Assembly (NCBI RefSeq): GCF_026410925.1
Contig: NZ_CP112972.1
Span: 930,001 to 994,000 of the forward strand
Length of the DNA: 64,000 bases
From: Halovenus salina
GTDB lineage: Archaea > Halobacteriota > Halobacteria > Halobacteriales > Haloarculaceae
Direction: 5' to 3'
Below are positions 43,316-52,454 of the stretch, piece after piece. Both the position numbers and the translations under genes were made by a program. The notes under the pieces were generated by a model that was not told where the DNA came from, ran no database searches, and saw only the letters and a list, made by a program, of their open reading frames with translations. Numbering within the stretch: position 1 is the first letter of the stretch; the number at the start of each line of letters is the position of its first letter.

Positions 43316-44281
43316 TTATCGTGACTGTTCGTCCACCTGCTCCGTTAGTGATTCGATTTCCGCACCGTCGACGCTGAGGAACGGACCAGGAACCGTCTTG
43401 GCGAAGACACTACTGGCGACAGCCACACTCAGGGCGCGCGCCGCGTCTGACCCCTGGACAAGTTCGTGGAGCAACCCACCCGTGAATGCACTCGATTCCC
43501 CCATCGGGTCGACAGTCTCGGTCTCGATTGCGGTCCGCTCGTGGACGACGTTGGTCCCAGGGGTGTCGTGCAGCGCGATTGCGCTGCCGTCGGCACGTCT
43601 GATGACTACCATCTGGAGATCGTATATCGCCGAGAGCGTGTTCGTCAGCTCACGCGGCGAGCCGGTCTCCCCCAGCACTTCGACGACGGCATCTTCGGTC
43701 GTGATGAGGACATCGACCTCGTCAGCGAGCCCCTCGAATGCCCGTTTGAACGACTCGGAAGAGGCAAGTCCTGGCGTGTAGTCGAGTTCGACCGCAGTGA
43801 CGGTTCCGCTGCCGGCGCTCGCACGCAGTATCGCCTCGGCAGTGTCGGCGGCCGCCGAAGAGAGTACCGCCGAACTCACCGCGGTGTAGACGAGTGAGGC
43901 GTCTTGCATCCGCTCTATTGGGAACTCGCCCGGCTGTGCAGACGCGAGCGCGGTGTCGTCTCGGTCGTACCAGTATCTGCTCTCGCGGGGCGGTGCAGCC
44001 GCTTCTCGAAAGGAGAGGCCCTGCCGGTAGCTGTCGTCGGTCCAGGTGACCGCTGTCTCGACACCGGTAGCTGCAATCTGGCGGGTGACATTGCGCCCGA
44101 TAGCGGTGTCTGGTACCTTGCTGACCCAGGCTGTGTCGGTACCGAGTGACGAGGCTGCGATGGCCGCGTTGCTCTCGGTTCCATCGGCATACACCTCAAG
44201 CGTCTCCGTCATCTCGACACGCCCGTGTTCCGGCGGAGACAGTCGAACCGGCGTCTCTCCAAACGTAACAAGTCCGTCCAT
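43316..44281 (-). CDS. PfkB-type sugar kinase homologue with degenerate active site
   Basis: A 321-residue ribokinase/PfkB-fold protein with the early GETPVRLSPP, the GTESNAAIAASSLG substrate-binding loop and the late region VDPMGESSAFTGG. In active members the last region reads VDxTGAGDAFxGG. Here GAGD is replaced by GESS, which removes the catalytic Asp and the anion hole. It may be an inactive, regulatory or differently functioning relative. It precedes the YgfZ-like gene by 4 nt as one operon and likely begins at ATG 44281. Confidence 0.8.
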   Translation of the reverse strand: MDGLVTFGETPVRLSPPEHGRVEMTETLEVYADGTESNAAIAASSLGTDTAWVSKVPDTAIGRNVTRQIAATGVETAVTWTDDSYRQGLSFREAAAPPRESRYWYDRDDTALASAQPGEFPIERMQDASLVYTAVSSAVLSSAAADTAEAILRASAGSGTVTAVELDYTPGLASSESFKRAFEGLADEVDVLITTEDAVVEVLGETGSPRELTNTLSAIYDLQMVVIRRADGSAIALHDTPGTNVVHERTAIETETVDPMGESSAFTGGLLHELVQGSDAARALSVAVASSVFAKTVPGPFLSVDGAEIESLTEQVDEQSR

Positions 44282-44322
44282 ACCAGCTTATGAACACCGA
44301 GGGGCTTAATCGTCGGGGAAAG

Positions 44323-45060
44323 TCACATCCGCTTGCCGCTGGAGTCGTCCGACTCGTCCTCGGTGTCGTCGACGACATCGGTGACGGTCTCCTCGACGGC
44401 CTGCTCGACGGTGTCTTCAACAGCCTGCTCAACGGTATCTTCAACAGTTTCTTCGACGCTATCCTCGACACTCTCTTCGACAGCCTGTTCGACCGTATGC
44501 TCCACCGTCTCCTCAACGCTATCTTCGACTGTCCCCTCCACGGCCTCTTCGACGGACTCTTCGACGCTATCCTCGACTGTCTCCTCGACAGCCTGTTCGA
44601 CGGTGTCTTCGACGGTCTCTTCGACGCTATCCTCGACTGTCTCCTCGACAGCCTGCTCAACAGTGGCTCCGACTGATTCCTCGACGGTATGTTGCATCTG
44701 CTCCGAAACAGTCTCCTCGACGGTTTCGCCGACAGTCTCCTCAACCGTGCGTTCGACCTCCTTGCCGACCGACTCCTGAACAGCATCGTCGACCTGGTCG
44801 CCGACAGCGTCTTCGACGGTCTGTTCGACGGTTTCGTCGACGCTTTTCTCGACGGTCTCCTGGACCGTCTGGGTCATCCACTCGGGGTCGAACCGCGCCA
44901 TCTTCCAGACGACGTGGATGACATACGAGAGCAACACACCGATGCCGAAGGCGATGCCGATTCCCTGTGGACCGAACAGCATCACGACAACCGCCCCGAA
45001 AATCAGCCCCCCGTAGGTGAGGTCGACGAGCGCATCGACACGCACCGGATTCACGTTCAT
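44323..45060 (-). CDS. Membrane protein with long tetrapeptide-repeat helix (x-x-V-E)n
   Basis: A 245-residue protein. Residues 10-50 hold two close hydrophobic segments. From about residue 63 to 232 it consists of some 42 consecutive tetrapeptides of the type ETVE, DSVE, QAVE, DTVE, with Val (sometimes Met) at position three and mostly Glu at position four. It ends with a Asp/Ser-rich tail. The underlying DNA repeats are imperfect 12-bp units. The period of four residues does not match the 3.5 of an ordinary coiled coil. I do not recognise a family; the reverse strand of the same segment shows long open frames only because of the repeat. Confidence 0.75.
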   Translation of the reverse strand: MNVNPVRVDALVDLTYGGLIFGAVVVMLFGPQGIGIAFGIGVLLSYVIHVVWKMARFDPEWMTQTVQETVEKSVDETVEQTVEDAVGDQVDDAVQESVGKEVERTVEETVGETVEETVSEQMQHTVEESVGATVEQAVEETVEDSVEETVEDTVEQAVEETVEDSVEESVEEAVEGTVEDSVEETVEHTVEQAVEESVEDSVEETVEDTVEQAVEDTVEQAVEETVTDVVDDTEDESDDSSGKRM

Positions 45061-45107
45061 ACCACTACAAACGACCCCGGTCTTTAATCGTCTACTGGTC
45101 TGTCTGC

Positions 45108-46637
45108 CTACTCGCGGTCGTCGTAGACAGTTTCGCCGTCAACGACGGTTAGCGCCACATCGATGTCGGCGATGTCGTTGCTCTCCCAGGGCGACTCGTC
45201 GAGCACCGCGAAATCGGCACAGTTGCCGGTCTCGATTGTTCCCAAACGGTCCTCGTCGAAGCCAGCGTACGCTCCCCCAGCCGTGTACGCCCGCAACGCC
45301 TCCGTGACCGATAGCGACTGTGCCGCCGTCGGGCCGTCGACGACCTGTGCGACGCCAAACAACGGGTCCATCGGCATGCAGTCACTGCCGAATGCGAGGG
45401 TTGCACCCTCCTCAAGAAGCGTCCCAAAGCGGTTCGAGGCTTCCCGACGTTCGTCGCCGAGGCGGTCGGTGTACAGCCCTCCGGACCGTGCCCACTTGAG
45501 GAAGTTTGGCTGTGCCGAGACGACTACATCCTCGCGTGCAAGTCGGTCGATGAGGTCGTCTCTGAGCACCTCTGCGTGTTCGATGCGGTGGCGCTCGCCG
45601 TCTGTCCCCTCGTAGACGTCGAGAGTGGCCTCGATTGCGCTGTCGCCGATGGCGTGGACTGTCATCTGGAGGCCGGCGTCGTCGACCCGTTCGACCAGGT
45701 TCTGGACCGTCTCCGGGTCGACGACCCAGGAGCCGTCTTCCTCGGGCGCGTCGGCGTACGGCGTCGAGAGCTTCGCGGTCCTGCCGCCGATGCTCCCGTC
45801 GGTGAACGTCTTGATACCGCCAACTCGAACGCGGTCGGTCCCGTGGTTCGTCCGGAGGCCGGTCTCGATGACCGCATCGAGGTGGTCGCTCCAGTAGTTG
45901 ATGCGGACGCGAACGGAGAGCTCCCCATCTTGGTCGAGTTCGCGGTAGACGCGCGGCGCCGGCGAGTTGCGGACCATATCGTGGACGCCGGTGATGCCGA
46001 GGCTGTTCGCTTCCGCCTGCGCGGCGAGCAGGTACTCTCGCATCCCCTCCGGGCCGGGCGCGGTCTCCTCGCGAAGGACATCAAGTGCGTCCTCAACGAC
46101 GACCCCGGTCGGTTCGCCGTCGTCAGTGTGAACGTCGTCTGCCGGCATCTGGTCCAGATATTCGTCGAGGACGACGCTGTTGACCGATGCGAGATGGAGG
46201 TCCTCGCGGTAGGCGACGACGGGCCGGTCTGTGCTGACGCTGTCTAGCTGGTCGCGGGTGAGATAGTCGCCACCCCACGCGCTCTCGTCGTAGCCGAAGC
46301 CGAGAATCCAGCCCTCGCTTTCATCACGCTGGTCGGCCAGCAGGTCGAGACAGGCTTCCGGCTCTGTCGTTCCCGAAAGGTCGGCCTCGGCGACGTACCT
46401 TCCGACGATGTCCATGTGCGTGTGCGCGTCGATGAATCCCGGGAGAAGCGTCTGTCCCTCCAGGTCGATGACCTCCGTCTCGACGCCGTTGAGGAACTCG
46501 ACTTCGTAGGCCGAGTCGACGCGGACGATAGTTCCCTCTCGGACGGCGACAGCCTCGGCGGTCGGCTCGCCGCTGTCTTCGGCTGTGAGCGGGTGGACGG
46601 CCGCGTTCGTGAAAATGCGGTCAGCAGCCTGGGTCAT
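45108..46637 (-). CDS. Amidohydrolase superfamily enzyme (YtcJ-like)
   Basis: A 509-residue amidohydrolase. Landmarks include GFIDAHTHMD (first metal motif) near residue 60, a central metal/catalytic stretch with HAIGDSAIE and RIEHAEVL, and FGSDCMPMDP near residue 400 with the conserved Asp. The split between N-terminal beta-sandwich, TIM barrel and C-terminal return is as in YtcJ-type exported or cytosolic metal-dependent hydrolases. The substrate is unknown (amide, imide or carbamate). ATG 46637 (MTQAADRIF) was chosen over an in-frame ATG three codons before. Confidence 0.88.
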   Translation of the reverse strand: MTQAADRIFTNAAVHPLTAEDSGEPTAEAVAVREGTIVRVDSAYEVEFLNGVETEVIDLEGQTLLPGFIDAHTHMDIVGRYVAEADLSGTTEPEACLDLLADQRDESEGWILGFGYDESAWGGDYLTRDQLDSVSTDRPVVAYREDLHLASVNSVVLDEYLDQMPADDVHTDDGEPTGVVVEDALDVLREETAPGPEGMREYLLAAQAEANSLGITGVHDMVRNSPAPRVYRELDQDGELSVRVRINYWSDHLDAVIETGLRTNHGTDRVRVGGIKTFTDGSIGGRTAKLSTPYADAPEEDGSWVVDPETVQNLVERVDDAGLQMTVHAIGDSAIEATLDVYEGTDGERHRIEHAEVLRDDLIDRLAREDVVVSAQPNFLKWARSGGLYTDRLGDERREASNRFGTLLEEGATLAFGSDCMPMDPLFGVAQVVDGPTAAQSLSVTEALRAYTAGGAYAGFDEDRLGTIETGNCADFAVLDESPWESNDIADIDVALTVVDGETVYDDRE

Positions 46638-46694
46638 GGTATCCACACCGACCGCGAGCGCGTTAACGGTTTGGGAAAAAGGCGATCCTGCTGG

Positions 46695-47204
46695 TCACTC
46701 GTTGGAGACAGCCTCGACGGCAGCGATGATTGTCTCGTACTCCTCCTCTGCGTACGCGATGAACCGAACGTCGGTGAGCGTCTCTGGATTGTAGTCGTGG
46801 ATTGTCTCGGCGATGATGCGTGCACCATCTCGGAGGTCGAACCCGGCGACCCCACAGCCAAGCGCCGGCACGACGAGCGACTCGGCACCCAGTTCGTCGG
46901 CTCGTTCCAGCGTGTTCTGTGTCGCGTTCGCGATGCTGTCGGCGGTTGCCTGGCCGTCGCCGTAATGTGGCATCGCGGCGGCGTGGATCACGTACTCGGC
47001 GTCGAGTCCGTAGGGGTCGGTGACGGCCACCTCTCCCAACTCGACTGGGCCCTTCGACATCGCCGCCTCGTTGAGTTGTTCGCCGCCGGCACGACGGAGT
47101 GCGCCGGCAACGCCCGACCCCATCTGGAGACTCGTTCCCGCTGCGTTGACCAGTGCGTCTGCGGACTGCTGTGCGATATCTCCCTGGATGACCTCAACGT
47201 GCAT
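46695..47204 (-). CDS. Macrodomain protein (O-acetyl-ADP-ribose deacetylase type)
   Basis: A 169-residue single macrodomain. The adenosine-binding start GDIAQQSADALVNAAGTSL is followed by GSGVAGALRRAGG, and the phosphate-binding loop PALGCGVAGFD lies near residue 118. The N-A-A-G motif and the G-V-A-G loop suggest ADP-ribose or O-acetyl-ADP-ribose hydrolysis. ATG 47204 (MHVEVIQGD) is preferred to the longer frame that starts with a poorly conserved ten-residue extension. Confidence 0.88.
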   Translation of the reverse strand: MHVEVIQGDIAQQSADALVNAAGTSLQMGSGVAGALRRAGGEQLNEAAMSKGPVELGEVAVTDPYGLDAEYVIHAAAMPHYGDGQATADSIANATQNTLERADELGAESLVVPALGCGVAGFDLRDGARIIAETIHDYNPETLTDVRFIAYAEEEYETIIAAVEAVSNE

Positions 47205-47281
47205 GTACGTCCCACCTACGAGAGAGTTCGTCAAAATAGTAGCGCCGGAGATTCCCCCACTGCGAGAGGGCCATACAAAAA

Positions 47282-47290
47282 GGCTTATTC
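47282..47290 (+). promoter_or_regulatory. TATA-like box of secFD
   Basis: GGCTTATTC lies 24-32 nt upstream of ATG 47314, consistent with a leaderless secFD transcript. Confidence 0.45.
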
Positions 47291-47313
47291 ACCACGGTGT
47301 AAGAGCACTTTCC

Positions 47314-48183
47314 ATGGGACGTATCGATGTCGAGAGAGTCCCCTATGAGGACTACTCTAACCGCCAGCTAATCGCCGTGCCACTGGCGATTCTCGCGGTC
47401 GCTATTGGGGTGTTGGCCCTCGCATATCTACTCACAGGGACGCCGGTCGCATTGGGCTTTGATTTCACAGGCGGAACGTCGATTCAGTTCACCGCCGACG
47501 ACGCCTCGGCGGATGACATCCGTGGGCAGCTCTCCGGGTTCGAGACCGAGTCTGTTCGGTCGATTGGCTTCGAGAGCGACTACGAGGTCGAGACCCAGCT
47601 TGAACAGACCGCCGAGATGGAGTCGGTCATCGAGCAGGAGTACGGCGACGACGCCATACAGTCTGTCGAGACGCGCTCGGCACAGTTCGGAAGTGATACC
47701 CAGCGCGAGGCGCTGCTCGGTGTCGCTATCGCGTTCGTCGGGATGTCAGTTCTCGTTGCGGTCATCTTCCGTTCGCTGGTGCCGAGCCTGGCTGTGGTCG
47801 CCTCGGCCTTCTCTGATATCGTGGTTCCGCTCGCGTTGATGCGCGTGTTCGGTATCGAGCTGAGTCTGGGTGCTGTGGCCGCGCTGTTGATGATTATCGG
47901 ATACAGTGTCGACTCAGATATTCTGTTGAACAACCACATTCTGAAGCGCCACGGTGAGTTCTACGAGAGTGCCTACCGGGCAATGCGGACGGGTGTCTCG
48001 ATGACGCTTACGTCGCTGTCGGCGATGATCACGATGGCTGTCGTCTCCCGACTGCTCGGGATTCCACTGCTCGATGACGTTGCGCTCATTCTGACCTTCG
48101 GGCTGGCTACCGACCTGCTGAACACCTACATGCTCAACATAAGTCTACTTCGCTGGTACAAGTACGAAGGGGTGAAACGATGA
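47314..48183 (+). CDS. secF: Protein translocase subunit SecF
   Basis: A 289-residue membrane protein with six predicted helices and the first large loop between helix 1 and helix 2. The SecF hallmark FDFTGGTS near residue 49 follows helix 1, and the SecDF family motif IIGYSVDSDILLNNH is in the fourth helix area. It works with SecD to use the proton gradient to help protein export through SecYEG; archaea lack SecA. SecD follows with a 4-nt ATGA overlap, so expression is coupled. Confidence 0.96.
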   Translation: MGRIDVERVPYEDYSNRQLIAVPLAILAVAIGVLALAYLLTGTPVALGFDFTGGTSIQFTADDASADDIRGQLSGFETESVRSIGFESDYEVETQLEQTAEMESVIEQEYGDDAIQSVETRSAQFGSDTQREALLGVAIAFVGMSVLVAVIFRSLVPSLAVVASAFSDIVVPLALMRVFGIELSLGAVAALLMIIGYSVDSDILLNNHILKRHGEFYESAYRAMRTGVSMTLTSLSAMITMAVVSRLLGIPLLDDVALILTFGLATDLLNTYMLNISLLRWYKYEGVKR

Positions 48184-49778
48184 TAGATATCAGAGACAAC
48201 TGGCGAGTACTGTTGTTACTCGGCCTGTGCCTGCTCGCCGCACTCGCGCTGTTTGGACCCCTCGGCGCAGCCTCCGGTGATACGGGCATCAACGAGAGCG
48301 ACCAGCAGGTCACTGACCCGACAAACCTCCAGTACGGCCTCGAACTCTCCGGCGGAACTCGCATCCGTGGCGTCTTGGAGGGACAGGTCGCTACGGATAT
48401 AGACATCGGGAGTGAGAACCCATCAACCGTCGAACGGGACATGGCCGACGAGCTGGAAACCGACGGTATCAACGTCACGGTCCGCCAGCGTGGTCCCGAC
48501 CGCGCTGATATTGAGGTGTTCGACGTCACGGTAACTGCCGACGAATTTGCCAGTGCACTCTCTGCAATTGGTATCGACGCCACTACTGGTGATATCGAGG
48601 AGGGAACCACTTCGGAGACCCGGAGCGAAGCTGTCGACACGATTGCCGAGCGTATCGACAGAACCGGGCTCGGTGGCTCCAGTGTCACGACCGTCAGTTC
48701 TGCAACAGGTGAGAACTTCATCGTCGTCGAAGTACCCGGTGAAGACCGCGAGACAGTCAAAGAGCTCATCGGTGACCCAGGACGGGTCCAGGTCATCGCC
48801 GGCTACCCTGTCAGGACTGACAACGGCACCGAGCTACAGACCGAAGAGATTCTGACCGGCGAAGACTTCACGAACATCTCGCCAGCAGAGCGTCCGGGCG
48901 ACCGGAACCCGCTGCCACGAGTTCCGGTGTCACTCACCGACGACGCCGGGCAGCGGTATGCCGACCTGATGCAAGAGGCCGGCTTCACCGGCGAAGGAAT
49001 CGGTGTCTGTGACTTCAACGCGACTGCCCACGACGGCCCGCGTGAGGGACAGTGGTGTCTCTACACCGTCGTCGATGGCGAGTACGTCTACGGCGCAAGT
49101 ATGGGAGACCGCCTTGCCGAGACTATCAACTCCGGTGACTTCCGGACGAACCCGTCGTTCCTGCTACAGACACAGTCCTTCGAAGAGGCACAACAGCTGG
49201 AGGTTAATCTCCGGGCCGGCGCGCTCCCGACGAACCTGACTATCGAGTCATCGAGTTTCATCTCGCCGAGTCTGGCACAGAAGTTCAAGCCGCTCGCGCT
49301 GATAACGGGCATCGCCGCCTGGATTTCGGTCGCGCTCGTTGTCTATGTCTGGTATCGCGATGTCCGTGTCGCCGTGCCGATGTTCCTCACGGCCTCCAGT
49401 GAGGTATTCCTATTGCTTGGCTTCGCCGCATCCTTCGGGATGGCACTCGACCTCTCGCACATCGCAGGGTTGATCGCCGTCATCGGAACGGGACTGGACG
49501 ACCTCATCATCATGGCAGACGAGATCTTACAACGCAAGGAGAAGGTCCAGACCGGCCGGGTGTTCCAGAGCCGGTTCCGGAAGGCCTTCTGGGTCATCGG
49601 GATGGCCGCCGCGACGACCATCATCGCGATGAGCCCCCTTGCTGTGTTGAGTCTCGGCGACTTGCAAGGGTTCGCTATCATCACCATCATCGGTGTGCTC
49701 ATCGGGGTGTTCATCACTCGGCCGGCCTACGGTGACGTACTCCGGACGCTGATGCTTGACGACGTCGACCGGTCTTAA
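48180..49778 (+). CDS. secD: Protein translocase subunit SecD
   Basis: A 532-residue membrane protein. Helix 1 is followed by a large extracellular domain with the SecD motif LELSGGTRIRG near residue 55 and a second conserved segment VEVPGEDRETVKELIG; five helices follow in the C-terminal half, with TGLDDLIIMADE in the position of the SecDF D-D-motif. It forms a heterodimer with the overlapping SecF. Its stop at 49776-49778 marks the end of the core-type region; the AT-rich gap that follows starts the accessory island. Confidence 0.96.
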   Translation: MIDIRDNWRVLLLLGLCLLAALALFGPLGAASGDTGINESDQQVTDPTNLQYGLELSGGTRIRGVLEGQVATDIDIGSENPSTVERDMADELETDGINVTVRQRGPDRADIEVFDVTVTADEFASALSAIGIDATTGDIEEGTTSETRSEAVDTIAERIDRTGLGGSSVTTVSSATGENFIVVEVPGEDRETVKELIGDPGRVQVIAGYPVRTDNGTELQTEEILTGEDFTNISPAERPGDRNPLPRVPVSLTDDAGQRYADLMQEAGFTGEGIGVCDFNATAHDGPREGQWCLYTVVDGEYVYGASMGDRLAETINSGDFRTNPSFLLQTQSFEEAQQLEVNLRAGALPTNLTIESSSFISPSLAQKFKPLALITGIAAWISVALVVYVWYRDVRVAVPMFLTASSEVFLLLGFAASFGMALDLSHIAGLIAVIGTGLDDLIIMADEILQRKEKVQTGRVFQSRFRKAFWVIGMAAATTIIAMSPLAVLSLGDLQGFAIITIIGVLIGVFITRPAYGDVLRTLMLDDVDRS

Positions 49779-50063
49779 AAAATCGTTCAAGAACCCTCCG
49801 ACGGAGCAAAGATCATAAGCACGACATTCATTTGTGAATATTAGCGATGAAGTGTTTGTTATGACCGCTTATAAAAAGAAACTAATCTTGATGCACTTGT
49901 GTGTCCATCGCAGATAGTTTACTGATTGGTACGGAAAGCCGCCATACTTGTCTGATGTCGGCCTTGGGTAGACATTCCATTGCCCAGGTGGAGGTTAAAC
50001 TGACAATGTCGGAAGCCAAAACACTACGTTTTTAATCCTCCGACTGAAATCTGCCGTAGATTC
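49779..50063. other. AT-rich intergenic region at the start of the accessory island
   Basis: A 285-bp stretch without a convincing gene or RNA. A TTTTTAATCC element at about 50031-50040 lies roughly 25-30 nt before the ABC-transporter ATG at 50064 and is a good TATA candidate. From here rightwards the average GC falls and gene spacing grows. Confidence 0.5.
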
Positions 50064-51854
50064 ATGGGCGAAAATCCCGATATATCTTGGCGCGAGAAGG
50101 GACAGGCCCTACTTCGCGTCGCGAAGTACCGCCCAGAATTTACCGCCGCGATTGTCGTCCTGGGTGGTGTCGTAGCCTTCCTCGAAGGAATCGGCCTGAG
50201 TTTCATCTACCCAATCATGGAGGTCGCCCAGGGTGGTGAAGTTGAGGCCCAGGATACGATCATGTCCGCGTTCCTGTCGGCGTACGACTTTTTCGGGATT
50301 CCGTTCACACTGGGCTTTCTGATCATCGGGATTGCGGGTGTGATGACAGTCCGGTTTACGTCGTCATTTCTCGTGGCTTGGCTGCGGGCGATTTTGCGAA
50401 AAGAGTACGAGCGCGACTTGCGGACGAAGACGTTCAGTCTGGCGCTGGATGCTCGGATCAGGTACTTCGACAATCACGGCTCGGACGACATCCTGAACGC
50501 GATTATCACCGAAACGCGTTACTCGAGTCGAGTGATCCGGGGTGCCGTCGTGTCGCTGGAAACCCTCGCGCTCACGCTGGTATATCTCTCTATCATGTTC
50601 TACATCGCGCCGATGATGACGGTATTTGCGCTCGGGTTGCTAGGTGGAATTACCCTCTTCATGCGATACGTCATCGAACCTGCGTACACCGCGGGGACGC
50701 GGGTCGCCGAAGCTAACGAACGCGTCCACCAGTCGGTCCAGGCCGGGACGCAGGGTATTCGCGATGTGAAACTATTTACTCTTGCTGGAGAGGTGCTCGA
50801 TACGTTTCGGGAATCGATCCGGGAGTACACCGAATCAGAGATTGATCTCAAGCGGAACGAGGCAGCGCTACAGAACTTCTACGACCTCGCCGCTGCGCTG
50901 TCGCTGTTCGTGTTGATCTACGTCGGATTCACGTTCTCGGCACTTTCGCTCGGGGCGCTCGGGATCTTCCTGTTTGCGATGTTCCGGCTGTCTCCGTTGG
51001 TGAGTCGGCTAAACGGTAAGGTCTACGATCTAGAAGGGAATCTCTCGCATCTCGTTCGCACACAGGAGTTCGTCGACGAACTGGCAGCCCAGAATGAATC
51101 AGACGGCACGCGGTCGATTGATAAAATCGAGCATGTGGAGTTTGAAGACATCCAATTCTCGTATAACGAGGAGGAGAAAGTACTCCGGAGGCTCTCCTTC
51201 GAAGTCGAGAAAGGGGAATTCATCGGCTTCGTCGGTCGGTCCGGCGCAGGAAAGTCGACGGTCGTCTCGTTGCTGGCGCGGATGTACCGACCCGATCGCG
51301 GCGAGATTCGGGCAAACGGCGTGCCAATCGAGAGATTTGATCTGAATGAGTGGCGCTCTCGGATCGCGTTCGTCCGCCAGAAACCCTTCATTTTCGACGA
51401 CACTCTGGAGAGAAACGTGACGATTGGCGATCGGGGTGCGACGCGTCAGGAAGTAAAGCGGGTGTGTGAAATCGCGAGGGTCGACGAGTTCTTAGACGAT
51501 TTGCCGAATGGATACGATTCACAATTGGGCGACGACGGGGTTCGGTTGTCCGGCGGGCAGCGCCAGCGTGTCGCGTTGGCGCGGGCACTGTTGAAGGATG
51601 CCGACTTTCTGGTGTTGGATGAAGCGACTAGCGACTTGGACTCGAATCTAGAACGGGAAGTGCAGGCGGCTATCGAGGCAATGGATAGAGATTACGCAAT
51701 CGTGACAATTGCGCACCGACTGTCGACGGTGGAAAATGCCGATCGGATCTACACGCTCGACGATGGTGAGATTATAGAGGAAGGATCGCACGGAGAGTTA
51801 TTGAACGACGACGGGGAGTACGCGAAGTTGTATGCGGTTCAATATGGAACATAG
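50064..51854 (+). CDS. ABC transporter permease/ATP-binding half-transporter (lipid or polysaccharide exporter type)
   Basis: A 596-residue fused half transporter. The first 320 residues carry about six transmembrane helices, starting near residue 29. The nucleotide-binding domain has Walker A GRSGAGKST near residue 396, signature LSGGQRQRVALARAL, and Walker B FLVLDEATSDLD, with a following His in TIAHRLS. It would act as a homodimeric exporter such as MsbA or the flippase type that moves lipid-linked oligosaccharides. Its position ahead of a surface-sugar gene set suggests it exports a glycolipid or polysaccharide precursor. It uses more A/T at third positions than the genes before it. Confidence 0.9.
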   Translation: MGENPDISWREKGQALLRVAKYRPEFTAAIVVLGGVVAFLEGIGLSFIYPIMEVAQGGEVEAQDTIMSAFLSAYDFFGIPFTLGFLIIGIAGVMTVRFTSSFLVAWLRAILRKEYERDLRTKTFSLALDARIRYFDNHGSDDILNAIITETRYSSRVIRGAVVSLETLALTLVYLSIMFYIAPMMTVFALGLLGGITLFMRYVIEPAYTAGTRVAEANERVHQSVQAGTQGIRDVKLFTLAGEVLDTFRESIREYTESEIDLKRNEAALQNFYDLAAALSLFVLIYVGFTFSALSLGALGIFLFAMFRLSPLVSRLNGKVYDLEGNLSHLVRTQEFVDELAAQNESDGTRSIDKIEHVEFEDIQFSYNEEEKVLRRLSFEVEKGEFIGFVGRSGAGKSTVVSLLARMYRPDRGEIRANGVPIERFDLNEWRSRIAFVRQKPFIFDDTLERNVTIGDRGATRQEVKRVCEIARVDEFLDDLPNGYDSQLGDDGVRLSGGQRQRVALARALLKDADFLVLDEATSDLDSNLEREVQAAIEAMDRDYAIVTIAHRLSTVENADRIYTLDDGEIIEEGSHGELLNDDGEYAKLYAVQYGT

Positions 51855-52200
51855 GAGCGCAACATCCAATAGGCCGATAATATCGATCTGTCGAATAGCG
51901 GTATTCTCATAGAGTGCAACATCTCTGTGTGGTTATGAGCGTCTGCCACCAGTCGTCGCAGATCGGCGGGAACTGCTATCCGCGTCCAGAGGCCGCTATT
52001 CACCTATGGAAACGCTGCTACCTAGACAAACAACCGTTTTCGACAAAATAGTTGTGCCGTCCCGAACTCTGCGGTTCTCCCAACCGGAAGGCGGCCGATA
52101 TCTTCAGGCGGTGGCGGTCGCGGTCTGGCGATAGCTGTGGCTAACGCTGGCCCCGACCGGCCACTGAGGGCCGCCGGGTAGGCGGCCCTCAGCTCCCTCA
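51855..52200. other. Intergenic region with perfect hairpin
   Basis: No intact gene here. It contains the 12-bp perfect stem described separately (52164-52192). The segments GGAGCGCAACATC (51852-51864) and AGAGTGCAACATC (about 51912-51924) are loosely similar to each other. No recognisable transposase was seen. Confidence 0.5.
52164..52192. repeat. Perfect inverted repeat (12-bp arms, 5-nt loop)
   Basis: Left arm CTGAGGGCCGCC (52164-52175) and right arm GGCGGCCCTCAG (52181-52192) are exact reverse complements with GGGTA between. It may be a transposon-end hairpin, a transcript terminator or a remnant of an excised element. It sits just before a gene fragment. Confidence 0.75.
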
Positions 52201-52419
52201 TCTACGCACATCGAGGTTGACACCCAAGAAACGGATGATATAAAACGGGTTTTAGAACGGCTTCCCGAACTGGATACCGATCAAATCTTCGACGGGACGT
52301 ACCCTCTGGAGGAGTACGAATCCGCCTGGAGGGCCCCACGGAATCAAGAGCAACTCCCTGTACTCTCAGTTCACGGTGACGTAGCACCCGGGAACGCCCG
52401 CCAGCCGACCTCAGATTGA
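52201..52419 (+). pseudogene. Fragment of a protein-coding gene, possibly a zinc-type dehydrogenase C-terminus
   Basis: A stop-free plus-strand stretch of about 72 codons without a start, beginning at the base of the hairpin region and ending in TGA 52417-52419. It reads like the end of a soluble enzyme with ELDTDQIFDGTYPLEEYESAW, which resembles the C-termini of zinc-dependent alcohol/threonine dehydrogenases. The identification is weak and rests only on that pattern. It does look like the tail of a deleted gene. Confidence 0.35.
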
Positions 52420-52454
52420 TCGCACACGACGTACGGACCAATACGCTCGAATGT

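Noticed and set aside
44290..44676. Open frame on the plus strand over the repeats
   Set aside because: It exists only because the 12-bp repeats lack stops in other frames; the minus-strand frame has the membrane segments and start.
44390..44860. 12-bp DNA tandem repeats that could be mistaken for a CRISPR-like array
   Set aside because: The units are imperfect, contiguous and in frame with a protein repeat; there are no spacers and no cas genes. They are coding.
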